From contig NZ_LT629770.1 of NCBI RefSeq assembly GCF_900105335.1, forward strand, positions 1,426,001 to 1,490,000: a stretch of DNA of 64,000 nucleotides. Direction: 5' to 3'. Under the pieces are notes generated by a model, which was given only the letters and a program-made list of their open reading frames with translations, searched no databases and was not told the origin of the DNA. Within the stretch, counting starts at the first letter, position 1, and each line of letters begins with the position of its first letter. Below are positions 32,381-41,062 of this stretch, one piece after another. Origin of the DNA: Microbacterium paraoxydans (GTDB taxonomy: Bacteria; Actinomycetota; Actinomycetes; Actinomycetales; Microbacteriaceae). Both the position numbers and the translations under genes were made by a program.

Positions 32381-33607
32381 GTGCACTCCCGCCTCTTTCC
32401 CCTCATCGCCGTCGCGGCCCTGACTCTCCCCCTCGCGTCCTGCGCCGGGCCCGCGGCGCAGAGCCCCGCCACCTCCTCCTCCGCCGGAGACGGCCACGGC
32501 GCGATCGCCGGGGCGGAAGAGGTCGCCGAACCGCAGCTCGGACTCACGACCATCGACGCGCAGGGTCGGGTCACCCACCTCGACCTCCTGGACGAGAGCG
32601 TCACCGACATCGGCACGGTGGCCGCCCCGGAGGGCATGACGACCGACGGCCGGTACCTCTTCGCAGACACCGGCGACGGCGTCGAGGTCGTCGACAGCGG
32701 CGTCTGGACGTGGGACCACGTCGACCACTTCCACTACTACCGCGCCGATCCCGCCCTGCTCGGCGCGGTGGAGGGCGACGGCGCGGCGACGGTCGCGACG
32801 ACGAACAGCTCGACCACCGGCGGCACCGGCATCTCCTTCTCCGGGTCCGGAGACGCCGTCCTCCTCGACACGGAGGCCCTGTCGAAGGGGGAGATCCGTG
32901 AGCTGTTCCGCATCGAGCGTTCCCCGCACGAGGGGCTGGTGGTGCCGGTCGGGTCGTTCGCGCTGGTGACCGAGGCCGACGGGGAGACGGGCGGAGTCGT
33001 CGTCGGCTACACGGCGGACGGCGAGCGCACCGGCCTCCGGGAAGACTGCGCCGCACCGACCGGCACGATCACGACCAGGGTCGGGGCGGTCATCGGCTGC
33101 GCCGACGGTGCCCTGCTCGCCCGTGTCGAGGCCGGGGCGCTCACCGTGGACCGCATCCCGTACCCGGACGGATCGCCGGACGGAGCCGTGTCCGCGTTCC
33201 ACAACCGCGAGGGGCGCCCCACGGTCGCCGGCCTCGCCGGACCGACCGACATCCGGGTCCTCGACACCCGCGCGCAGGCCTGGACGGTGCTCACCGCCCC
33301 CATTCCCCTCGCGCAGGTCACCGCGGTCAGCGATGAGGACGACACCCTCCTCGCGCTGGCGCAGGACGGACGCGTGCTCGTGCTCAGCGCGCTCGACGGG
33401 ACGGTGCGAGCGGAGACCACCCCGCTGGTGGCGGCATCGCTGGAGGCAGGAGAGGCTCCGGCCCTCATCGCCGATCAGCACCGCGCCTATCTGAGTGGCC
33501 CGGCGGAGCACCGGCTGTTCGAGATCGACTACGCCGACGACGCCCGCCTCGCGCGGACCTTCGATACCGCCGACGCCCCGGCGTTCGTCGCCGAGACGGG
33601 ACGCTGA
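32381..33607 (+). CDS. AztD-like beta-propeller lipoprotein (zinc locus)
   Basis: A 408-residue protein with a signal peptide and lipobox (LASC). The mature part looks like a WD/PQQ-type propeller with a His-rich site WTWDHVDHFHYYRAD and an Asp/His N-terminal tail (GDGHG). It shares general architecture with the AztD metallochaperone encoded downstream at 34553. By analogy with AztD it may hold periplasmic or surface zinc and hand it to the AztC binding protein. Start GTG 32381 follows GAAAGG. Sequence divergence from AztD is large, so it may have a distinct partner. Confidence 0.75.
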   Translation: MHSRLFPLIAVAALTLPLASCAGPAAQSPATSSSAGDGHGAIAGAEEVAEPQLGLTTIDAQGRVTHLDLLDESVTDIGTVAAPEGMTTDGRYLFADTGDGVEVVDSGVWTWDHVDHFHYYRADPALLGAVEGDGAATVATTNSSTTGGTGISFSGSGDAVLLDTEALSKGEIRELFRIERSPHEGLVVPVGSFALVTEADGETGGVVVGYTADGERTGLREDCAAPTGTITTRVGAVIGCADGALLARVEAGALTVDRIPYPDGSPDGAVSAFHNREGRPTVAGLAGPTDIRVLDTRAQAWTVLTAPIPLAQVTAVSDEDDTLLALAQDGRVLVLSALDGTVRAETTPLVAASLEAGEAPALIADQHRAYLSGPAEHRLFEIDYADDARLARTFDTADAPAFVAETGR

Positions 33608-33608
33608 C

Positions 33609-34523
33609 ATGCGCCTCCTACGACCTCTCGCCGCCGTTCTCGTCGCGCTCGCCGCCGTCACTCTGACCGCCTGCGCCCCTCCCGCCGATGCGCGGCCGGT
33701 GGTCGTCGTCTCGACGAACATCCTGGGCGATGTGGTCGGCGAGCTCGTCGGCGATCAGGCTCGCGTCGTCACCCTCATGAAGCCGAACGCCGACCCGCAC
33801 TCGTTCGAGATCTCGGCGCAGGAGGCCGCCACGCTGCGGGACGCCGACCTGCTCGTCTCCAACGGACTCGGGCTCGAGGAGGGCCTGCAGCAGCATCTCG
33901 ACGCGGCCGTCGCGGCCGAGGTGCCGTCCTTCGTCGCGGGCGACGCGATCGAAGTCCTGGACTACCGCGACGGCGACGCTGCGGGAATGCCGGACTCCCA
34001 CTTCTGGACCGATCCGGCGCGGATGATCGACGTCGTCGACGCCCTGGAGCCCGCCCTGGCCGCGCTCGACGGAGTCGACGCCGACATCCTCGCCGCCGAC
34101 GTGGCCGATTATCGCGAGGAGCTGACGGCGCTCGACGCCGAGATGACGACCGCGTTCGCCACGATCCCGGAGGATCGCCGGGCGCTCGTGACGAACCACC
34201 ACGTCTTCGGCTACCTCGCCGACCGCTTCGACTTCGAGGTCGTCGGCGCCGTCATCCCGGGCGGCACCACGCTCGCGGCCCCCTCGGCCTCCGACCTCGC
34301 CGATCTCGTGGGTGCCGTGGAGGAGACGGGTGTACCCGCCGTCTTCGCGGAGTCCTCCTCCCCCGACCGCCTCGTCCAGGCGCTCGCCGACGAGGCCGAC
34401 GTCCACGTCGAGGTGATCGAGCTGTTCACCGAATCGCTCACCGCGGAAGACGGCGGCGCCCCGGACTACCTGACCATGATGCGCGTCAACACCGAGCGCA
34501 TCGCCTCCGGTCTCACCCGCTGA
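33609..34523 (+). CDS. aztC: Zinc ABC transporter substrate-binding lipoprotein AztC
   Basis: A 304-residue cluster A-I metal-binding lipoprotein (lipobox LTAC). Metal ligands are recognisable: His in NADPHSFE, His in MPDSHFWTDP, His in VTNHHVFGYL and an acidic residue in VFAESSSPDR. The long His-rich loop of ZnuA is absent, which is characteristic of AztC. It starts one base after the stop of the upstream propeller gene and is 29 bases before aztD, so the four plus-strand genes form one operon. Confidence 0.93.
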   Translation: MRLLRPLAAVLVALAAVTLTACAPPADARPVVVVSTNILGDVVGELVGDQARVVTLMKPNADPHSFEISAQEAATLRDADLLVSNGLGLEEGLQQHLDAAVAAEVPSFVAGDAIEVLDYRDGDAAGMPDSHFWTDPARMIDVVDALEPALAALDGVDADILAADVADYREELTALDAEMTTAFATIPEDRRALVTNHHVFGYLADRFDFEVVGAVIPGGTTLAAPSASDLADLVGAVEETGVPAVFAESSSPDRLVQALADEADVHVEVIELFTESLTAEDGGAPDYLTMMRVNTERIASGLTR

Positions 34524-34552
34524 GACCATCCCTCACAAGAAAGAAGCACCGC

Positions 34553-35752
34553 ATGAAGACACTCCCCCTGCGCCGGGCGCTGGTCGGGGCGGTCGCCCTC
34601 GGCGCCGCCGTGACGCTCGCCTCCTGCTCGACCACGGCCGGAGCCGGCTCCGCCGCGAGCGACGCCCCGGAATCGGACGCCGGCCCCAGGGTGGCCGTCT
34701 CGTATGAGGGCGGCATCCTCGTCCTCGACGGCGAGACCCTCGACACCGTCGCCGATTTCGACTCCGAGCCGTTCACCCGCCTGAATCCGGCCGGCGACGG
34801 TCGCCACGTCATGGTGACGATGAGTGACGGCTTCCAGGTGCTCGACACCGGGGCCGGATCAGCCGACGAGGCGGTCCTGACCGACACGGTGTTCGAGGCC
34901 GACACCCCCGGCCACGTCGTCCGCCACGGCGGCAAGACCATCCTCTACGCCGACGGCACGAGCGACACCACGATCTTCGACACCGCCGATCTCGGCGACG
35001 GCGGTCTCCCGGAAGTGGAGACCGTCGACGGCGTCGAGGCACACCACGGCGTCTCGGTGCTGTTGGAGGACGGCACCTTCCTCACCACGGTGGGCGATGC
35101 GGACGGTCGCAGCGGCATCGTGGTGCGCGATGCGGACGGTACGGAGATCGCCTCGTCCGACCAGTGCCCCGGCGTCCACGGCGAAGGCACCGCGGCCGAC
35201 GAGGTGGTCGTCTTCGGCTGCGAGGACGGCGCGCTGGTCTACAAGGACGGCGAGATCACCAAGCTCGCCGCTCCCGACCAGCCATACGGCCGCATGGGCA
35301 ACGCGTACGTGAGCGAGACGAGCCCGATCATCGTCGGGGACTACAAGAACGACCCCGACGCCGAGGGCTACCTGCTGGGCGCGGTCACGCTCATCGACAC
35401 CGCGGCGATGACGTCCGAGGTCGTGTCCCTGCCCGAGGGGGCGGAGTACACCTTCCGCGACGTCGCGCGCGGCCCGGGCGACCTGGCCTACATCCTCGGT
35501 GCCGACGGCGCCATCCACGTGCTCGACCCGGAGACCGGCGAGATCACCGACTCCTACCCGGTCATCGAGGCGTGGGAAGGGCCCGCCGAGTGGCAGGACC
35601 CGCACCCCGCCATCGTCGTCGCCGGCGATATCGCGTACGTGACCGAGCCGGCCGCCGACAGCGTGCACGCCGTCGACCTCACCACCGGCGAGGTGCTCGC
35701 GAGCACCGAACTGGAGGTCACGCCGAACGAGATCGCACCGGCCGCCGGCTGA
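34553..35752 (+). CDS. aztD: Zinc metallochaperone AztD
   Basis: A 399-residue beta-propeller lipoprotein (lipobox LASC). Conserved AztD features include GHVVRHGGKTILYADGTSDTTIFDTADL, EAHHGVSVLLEDGTFLTT with paired His, and QCPGVHGEGTAADEVVVFGCEDG with His and two Cys. In Paracoccus, AztD passes zinc directly to AztC. An AAGAAAG Shine-Dalgarno precedes the ATG. The gene is followed by a bidirectional hairpin terminator. Confidence 0.9.
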   Translation: MKTLPLRRALVGAVALGAAVTLASCSTTAGAGSAASDAPESDAGPRVAVSYEGGILVLDGETLDTVADFDSEPFTRLNPAGDGRHVMVTMSDGFQVLDTGAGSADEAVLTDTVFEADTPGHVVRHGGKTILYADGTSDTTIFDTADLGDGGLPEVETVDGVEAHHGVSVLLEDGTFLTTVGDADGRSGIVVRDADGTEIASSDQCPGVHGEGTAADEVVVFGCEDGALVYKDGEITKLAAPDQPYGRMGNAYVSETSPIIVGDYKNDPDAEGYLLGAVTLIDTAAMTSEVVSLPEGAEYTFRDVARGPGDLAYILGADGAIHVLDPETGEITDSYPVIEAWEGPAEWQDPHPAIVVAGDIAYVTEPAADSVHAVDLTTGEVLASTELEVTPNEIAPAAG

Positions 35753-35759
35753 GTCTCGA

Positions 35760-35797
35760 CACGGTGGGTCCGTCCTCTCCAGGGCGGACCCGCCGTG
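35760..35797. terminator. Bidirectional hairpin between aztD and surface protein gene
   Basis: 16-bp arms with two G-T type mismatches (CACGGTGGGTCCGTCC against GGGCGGACCCGCCGTG) and a six-base loop. It is located between the convergent stop codons at 35752 and 35817. Confidence 0.7.
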
Positions 35798-35816
35798 CGT
35801 GTGCGGAGAGGTCAGA

Positions 35817-38588
35817 TCAGCGCGATCCGGGATGCCCGTGCCGCGTGCGCCGAAGCCGCCGCGCCGCGAGGAGTCCGGCACCGAGGAGGACGAGCAGACC
35901 ACCGGCGCCTGCCGCCGCGGCCGCGCCCGGCGCGAGACCTGTCGTGGCCAGGCCGGAGGCCGCCCCGCCCTCCGCCCCGGGTTCGACATCCGTTCCCGGA
36001 TCCGGGTTCTCGGGTTCGGGTTCCGGCTCGGGTTCGGGGTCGGGACCGGAGCCCGGATCGTAGACGTTCGTCACCGTGCACACGGTGTCGACCCCTGCGG
36101 TCACCTGGACGATGTCGCCTTCCAGCGCTCCCCCGGTGCACTCCCAGCCGTCGCTGCGGTAGTCCGCGGTGGGCGCGCCCGCGACCGCCCGCTCCGAGAG
36201 TCGGAACGCACCGGCCCCGAGCGGAGCCAGGGTCACCGCCGTCTCGCCGGACGCTCCCTCGATGCGCGGGCGCGGGAACTCCCCGCCGCCGATCGCACGC
36301 AGGGTCCAGTCCGTGGCGTCGGCGGGCCCGGTCGGGGCTCCCGGACCGTCTCCGACGACGGTCTTCCGGAGCGTCAGAGTGCCGCCGACGAAGGTGTTCG
36401 TGGCGGTGCAGATCGCGTCCTCCCCGAATCCCAGCGTCGCCGTGGTCCCGTCCCAGGTCGTGCCGGTGCAGGACCACTCGCCCTCATAGCCGCTCGGGCC
36501 GTCCTCGGAGAAGATGTACTCCCCCGGCGGAAGCTGCATGTCGGTGACGAACTCCGACCCGCTGGGGCCGGAGAGCGCCGCGTTGCCCGGGCCGCGGGCC
36601 TTCAACTCGAAGTCACCGGGCACCGCGCGTCCGCGCTCGCCGTTCACGACCTGCTTGACGAGAGTCAGGCTCGGCGTGATCGAGGCGTTGGTCAGGATGC
36701 AGACGACATCGGCCGACGGAGGCACCTGGACCACGTCGCCGGTCACCGTCCCGCCCGAGCAGTTCCAGCCGAGCGGATCGTAGCCGGCGGGGCCGTCCCC
36801 CTCGCTCAGCGACCATGCGCCGGGGGCGACGGCCGCCTGCGTGACGGCGGGGGAATTGGCGGGCCCCGACACCGTGGCGGCACCGTCGGTCGCGGTCAGG
36901 GTCCACGCCGAGGGCAGCGCCGGCGTGCCGAAGGCGGAGGCGACCTGCTTGCGCAGCGTCAGGGTCGACTGGGTCCAACGGTTCGTGACGGTGCAGATCA
37001 CGCTCTCCAGCGGCACGACCTCGACGGTGTCGCCGGTGCCGACGGGGGTGCCCTCGTCATCGACGCACGACCAGCCCTCGCTCACATAGGAGCCCGCCTC
37101 CGGGGCGGTGCTCGCCTCCGACAGGGTGAAGACCCCCGGAGCCACCGTCGCGAAACTGACCTTGCCAGAGCCGGAGACGCCGCTGATGACGGTGTCGGCC
37201 GATGTCGCGGTGAGCTCCCAGTCCTGCGCGGTGAGGGGACCACCGCCCGCGTTCACGACGTTCTTCACGAGGGTGAGCTGACCGACCTCGAGGGTGTTCG
37301 TGACCGCGCACGTGACATCCGCCCCCGCCACGACGGTCACGGTGTCGGTCGCCAGGGCGCCGCCCGTGCACGACCACGGCCCGGCCGTGTACCCGGCGGG
37401 TCCGTCCGCCTCGGCGAGCGCGTAGTCGCCGACCGGCACCGGGACGCGGGTGACCGCAGCGGATCCGGAGGCCCCGGTCACCGTCTCCGGGCCCGCCGCC
37501 GTCAGGGTCCAGTCGGACGGCGGCTGGTCGCTGCCCACCACGTTCTTGACGAGGGTGAGCCAACCGCCCGCGAAGGTGTTGGTGATGCGGCAGGTGATGT
37601 CGGAGCTCTCCCGCACGTAGAGAAGCGCCCCATCGATCCCGCCGTCGCCCGTGGCGTCGACGCAGGTCCACGCTCCGCCGCTGTACCCGGCAGGACCGCT
37701 CTCGGCGAGCGTGTAGGCGCCGGGGTCGACGGAGGCGTGGTCGACCGCGTCCGAGCCGGAAGGACCGGAGATCCGCTCGGGTCCGCTCGCGCTCAGGACG
37801 AAGTCCGACGGGGCGGCCAGCGGATATCCGGTCGCCGCCGGGTCGACGACCTCCTTGACGAGCGTCAGGTGGGGCAGGTCTCCGGTGTTCGTGATCTGGC
37901 AGGTCACCGCCCCGCCGAGGGTCATCTCGAACTGATCACCGGCCACGGGAACGGCGGTGACCGCGCCGGTCGTCAGATCCCGCCGCTCGCAGGTCCAGGG
38001 CCCCGGCACATAGCTCTCCGGTCCGCCCGATTCGCTCAACGTGTAGGTGCCGATCCGCGCCGGCTGGTTCTGCACCGCGGCCGAGCCGCCCGCCCCCTCG
38101 ATGGTCGAGGGCCCCTGCGCCCGCAGGGTCCACTCCGACGGGGCCGCGCCCCCGCCCTGCACGTTCTTGACGAGCGTGAGGCTGCTCCGGATCGCGTTGT
38201 TCTGCACCGTGCACGTCATCGACTGGTCCGCGGTGATGGTGATCGTGCGCTCGGGCTGCGTCGTCACATCGCCGTCGCAGTTCCAGGAGAAGAAGGCGTA
38301 CCCGGCCACGCCGCCGGTCTCGAAGATGCGGTAGGTGCCGGGCGGGATGAGGCGCGACTGCATGCCGTTGAGGCCGTCCCCGGTGAAGGTCTCCCCCGTG
38401 GCCACGTTGACCGCGTGCATCGTCCACAGGGTGCGGTCTCCGAGACTGGCGCCGGTGTCGAGGTTCTCGATCGCCTTGAAGAGCGAGAGCCGAGCAGCGG
38501 GCTCGGCGGCGACGGCGGGAAGAGCACCACCGAGGCCGACCACGGCGGCCAGCAGCACGCCCAGAACTCCGAATCGGACTTTTCTCAT
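35817..38588 (-). CDS. LAxTG-anchored surface protein with eight prealbumin-like repeats
   Basis: A 923-residue secreted protein with signal peptide MRKVRFGVLGVLLAAVVGLG... and a C-terminal anchor LATTG, hydrophobic helix and RRLRRTR tail, as recognised by class E sortases. Between them are eight consecutive units of about 100 residues. Each starts (L/S)xLxKxV, has a conserved W-x-C, and ends C-x-(V/I)TN. The paired Lys and Asn are the residues that form isopeptide bonds in Cna-B folds, and the paired Cys may form a disulfide per unit. A Glu/Pro-rich linker (PEPEPEPEP) precedes the anchor. It is a likely stalk or adhesin. Confidence 0.88.
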   Translation of the reverse strand: MRKVRFGVLGVLLAAVVGLGGALPAVAAEPAARLSLFKAIENLDTGASLGDRTLWTMHAVNVATGETFTGDGLNGMQSRLIPPGTYRIFETGGVAGYAFFSWNCDGDVTTQPERTITITADQSMTCTVQNNAIRSSLTLVKNVQGGGAAPSEWTLRAQGPSTIEGAGGSAAVQNQPARIGTYTLSESGGPESYVPGPWTCERRDLTTGAVTAVPVAGDQFEMTLGGAVTCQITNTGDLPHLTLVKEVVDPAATGYPLAAPSDFVLSASGPERISGPSGSDAVDHASVDPGAYTLAESGPAGYSGGAWTCVDATGDGGIDGALLYVRESSDITCRITNTFAGGWLTLVKNVVGSDQPPSDWTLTAAGPETVTGASGSAAVTRVPVPVGDYALAEADGPAGYTAGPWSCTGGALATDTVTVVAGADVTCAVTNTLEVGQLTLVKNVVNAGGGPLTAQDWELTATSADTVISGVSGSGKVSFATVAPGVFTLSEASTAPEAGSYVSEGWSCVDDEGTPVGTGDTVEVVPLESVICTVTNRWTQSTLTLRKQVASAFGTPALPSAWTLTATDGAATVSGPANSPAVTQAAVAPGAWSLSEGDGPAGYDPLGWNCSGGTVTGDVVQVPPSADVVCILTNASITPSLTLVKQVVNGERGRAVPGDFELKARGPGNAALSGPSGSEFVTDMQLPPGEYIFSEDGPSGYEGEWSCTGTTWDGTTATLGFGEDAICTATNTFVGGTLTLRKTVVGDGPGAPTGPADATDWTLRAIGGGEFPRPRIEGASGETAVTLAPLGAGAFRLSERAVAGAPTADYRSDGWECTGGALEGDIVQVTAGVDTVCTVTNVYDPGSGPDPEPEPEPEPENPDPGTDVEPGAEGGAASGLATTGLAPGAAAAAGAGGLLVLLGAGLLAARRLRRTRHGHPGSR

Positions 38589-38701
38589 CGAACGGCCCCC
38601 GCCCCGGGTGCGGACCCCACCCGTCACCTCACCGTAGGTCCGCGGGCCGTGGCAGGGCAAGGGTCGTCCGTGGATGGGGACGAGTGGGCTACGGTCGCCT
38701 C

Positions 38702-39235
38702 ATGTCTGAGCCGTTCTTCACCATCGGGCACTCCACCCGCACGATCGACGAGTTCCTCGGGCTCGTGCAGGAGAGCCGCGTGGAGAGTGTCGTCGACGTG
38801 CGGCGTCTCCCCGGCTCGAAGCGCTACCCGCAGTTCGACCAGGACGCGCTGGCTTCTTCCTTGCAGGACGCGGGGATCGCCTACCGTCGCGAAGAGGCGC
38901 TGACGGGTAGACGCCCGGTGAGCAGGGACGTGCCCTTCGAGACCAACGCGTGGTGGCAGAACCGCAGCTTCCACAACTACGCCGATCACGCCCTGTCCGC
39001 GGATTTCGGACGCGCCCTCGATGAGCTCCGCGCCGAGGGTCGCGCGCGGCGCGTCACGGTCATGTGCTCGGAGAGCGTGTGGTGGCGATGCCATCGACGG
39101 ATCATCGCCGACCACCTCCTCGCGCGGGACGAGGTCGTCCGCCATATCCTCGGTCCGGGGCACGTCGATAGGGCGGAGCTCAGCGGCGGCGCCGTCGTCC
39201 GCGCGGACGCGGTGGTCACGTACCCGGCCGCATGA
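38702..39235 (+). CDS. DUF488 domain protein
   Basis: A 177-residue protein with the family start FFTIGHSTRTIDEFLGLV, DVRRLPGSKRYPQFDQDAL, and the later VTVMCSESVWWRCHRRIIADHL containing conserved Cys, Trp and CHR. DUF488 proteins are small, probably nucleotide- or redox-associated enzymes of unknown reaction. TACGGT followed by exactly six bases and ATG, without a Shine-Dalgarno, indicates a leaderless transcript. Confidence 0.9.
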   Translation: MSEPFFTIGHSTRTIDEFLGLVQESRVESVVDVRRLPGSKRYPQFDQDALASSLQDAGIAYRREEALTGRRPVSRDVPFETNAWWQNRSFHNYADHALSADFGRALDELRAEGRARRVTVMCSESVWWRCHRRIIADHLLARDEVVRHILGPGHVDRAELSGGAVVRADAVVTYPAA

Positions 39236-39355
39236 CCCTCCGCCGGCACAGCATCCCCCTCGTCTCGGGTTCGCGCAACCCCCGTGCCGGAACACCTCCT
39301 CTCCTCATAGGACTGGATCGCGGGAGCAGCGCTCGCGCCGACGCGAGGAGGAACC

Positions 39356-40447
39356 ATGTCGAAGGCACCCACAGCACGAAGCGGATCCGCGTCCGCTCCA
39401 CCGCCCGAGCACGACGAGAAGCCGGACAGCCCGACGGATCTGCAGAAACGGTCGTGGAAGTACGTCCTCGTCAAGAGCGTCCGGGAGTTCTCCGCCGACC
39501 AGTGCATGGACGGCGCAGCGGCCCTCACGTACTACGCGGTGCTCTCGATCTTCCCCGCCATGATCGCCGTCTTCTCGCTGCTCGGCGTGTTCGGCCAGGG
39601 CGGCGCCGCCGCAGACGCGGTGCTGGGGATCATCGGCGACGTGGCACCGCCGGAGACCGCGAAAGCCCTCCGCGGGCCCATCGAGCAGATCTCCCAGGCG
39701 CCAGGCGCCGGGATCGCGCTCGTGTTCGGAATCCTCCTCGCTCTCTGGTCGGCGTCGGGGTATGTCGGAGCGTTCAGCCGGGTGATGAACCGCATCTACG
39801 AGATCGAGGAGGGGCGGCCGTTCTGGAAGCTGCGTCCCATGCAGCTGCTCGTCACGCTCATCACCGTCGTCTCGCTGACGATCGTCGCCATCGTGCTCGT
39901 GCTCTCCGGGGATGTGGTGTCGGCGCTGGGCGACGCGATCGGCGCAGGCGAGGGCGTGCAGCTCGCGTGGAACATCGCCAAGTGGCCCCTGCTGCTGTTC
40001 GTCGTCGTCTTCCTCGTGGCGATGCTGTACTACGCGACCCCGAATGCCAAGCAGCCGAAGTTCCGGTGGATCAGCATGGGCGCCCTCGTGGCGATCGTGG
40101 TGCTGGCCGTCGCCACTCTCGGCTTCGTGCTCTACGTCACCACCTTCTCCAACTACGAGCGCACCTACGGATCGATGGCGGGCGTCATCGTGTTCCTGCT
40201 CTGGCTGTGGATCGCGAACCTCGCCCTCCTGTTCGGCGCCGAGTTCGACGCCGAGCTGGAGCGCGGCCGCCAGCTCCAGGCCGGGATCGCCGCCGAACGC
40301 GACATCCAGCTTCCCGCGCGCGACACCCGCCAGAGCGACAAGCGCGCGGAGAAGGAGCGGAAGGACATCGAGGAGGGACGGCGCATCCGCATCGAGAACG
40401 ACGATGACGCGCCGGAGCCGGAAGACCGGGCGACGAGAGGACGATGA
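39356..40447 (+). CDS. YihY/BrkB family membrane protein
   Basis: A 363-residue inner-membrane protein with six helices. Characteristic segments are CMDGAAALTYYAVLSIFPAMIAVFSLLG, LALWSASGYVGAFSRVMNRIYEIEEGRPFWK, YYATPNAKQPKFRWISMGAL and YGSMAGVIVFLLWLWIANLALLFGAEFDAELER. The cytoplasmic C-terminus is long and charged. The family includes BrkB and YihY, whose transport role is unproven. A GAGGAGGAACC Shine-Dalgarno precedes the ATG. A hairpin with a T-run lies downstream at 40480. Confidence 0.92.
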   Translation: MSKAPTARSGSASAPPPEHDEKPDSPTDLQKRSWKYVLVKSVREFSADQCMDGAAALTYYAVLSIFPAMIAVFSLLGVFGQGGAAADAVLGIIGDVAPPETAKALRGPIEQISQAPGAGIALVFGILLALWSASGYVGAFSRVMNRIYEIEEGRPFWKLRPMQLLVTLITVVSLTIVAIVLVLSGDVVSALGDAIGAGEGVQLAWNIAKWPLLLFVVVFLVAMLYYATPNAKQPKFRWISMGALVAIVVLAVATLGFVLYVTTFSNYERTYGSMAGVIVFLLWLWIANLALLFGAEFDAELERGRQLQAGIAAERDIQLPARDTRQSDKRAEKERKDIEEGRRIRIENDDDAPEPEDRATRGR

Positions 40448-40479
40448 CCCGGTCGGGCTATGGTGAGAGCCATGCCCTT

Positions 40480-40504
40480 CGCGTCGCCTGTGCGGCGCGT
40501 TTTT
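40480..40504 (+). terminator. Intrinsic terminator after BrkB gene
   Basis: CGCGTCGC-CTGT-GCGGCGCG stem (one G-T mismatch) immediately followed by five T. This is one of few classical T-tract terminators in the window. It lies 33 bases after the BrkB stop and 28 before the next ATG, so attenuation of the next operon is also possible. Confidence 0.65.
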
Positions 40505-40531
40505 CCTACCCCCGGAGGAGCGAACGAAGCG

Positions 40532-41062
40532 ATGTTCAGGCCTGGTCGTCGCGCGCCGATGCGCAGGATGAGCACCGGAAGACCACACCGCCGCGCGGTC
40601 GGGGTCGTCGGAGGATGGCTCGGGATCGCCGCAATGCTCGCCGGCTGCATGGCCATCCCCGCCGACGTCGACGGCACCCTCGACGAGGCCCGCGACGGCG
40701 AGATCCGGGTCGGGATCACCCACAACCCGCCGTGGACGGACACGACCGATCCCTCGGACCCGGCCGGGGTCGAAGTGCGCCTCGTGGAGGAGTTCGCCGA
40801 GACGCTGGACGCGACCGTCGTCTGGACGGTCGACAGTGAGGCGAACCTCGCCGAACGGCTGCACGACCACGCCCTCGACCTGGCCGTCGGCGGGTTCACC
40901 GATGACACCCCCTGGGTCGACAAGGCGGCGATGACCGTCCCGTTCGACGATGCGACGACCGCGGGCGAGACGAAGAAGCACGTCATGCTCACCGTTCTGG
41001 GGGAGAACCGGTTCCTCACGACCCTCGAGACCTTCCTGCTCGAACGAGGAGGCGCCCGATGA
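40532..41062 (+). CDS. One-lobe solute-binding-like lipoprotein paired with CDF transporter
   Basis: A 176-residue lipoprotein (lipobox MLAGC). The mature sequence begins like a family 3 solute-binding protein, IRVGITHNPPWTDT...VEVRLVEEFAETLDATVVW...LDLAVGGFTDDTPW...KAAMTVPF. It then jumps directly to the terminal strand and helix KKHVMLTVLGENRFLTTLETFLLE. The second lobe of about 90 residues normally found between is missing. The stop codon overlaps the CDF gene start (ATGA). A role in metal sensing or delivery to the CDF protein is inferred. ATG 40532 follows GGAGGAG; ATG codons at 40559 and 40568 are alternatives. Confidence 0.78.
   Translation: MFRPGRRAPMRRMSTGRPHRRAVGVVGGWLGIAAMLAGCMAIPADVDGTLDEARDGEIRVGITHNPPWTDTTDPSDPAGVEVRLVEEFAETLDATVVWTVDSEANLAERLHDHALDLAVGGFTDDTPWVDKAAMTVPFDDATTAGETKKHVMLTVLGENRFLTTLETFLLERGGAR

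Noticed and set aside
35799-38903. A 1034-codon plus-strand open frame opposite the repeat surface protein
   Set aside because: Antisense shadow; the minus-strand gene has signal peptide, regular repeats and anchor, while the plus frame has no recognisable domain.
40480-40531. Riboswitch or metal-sensing leader before the lipoprotein-CDF operon
   Set aside because: Only a simple stem plus T-run is seen, best explained as terminator of the BrkB gene; no conserved aptamer pattern recognised.
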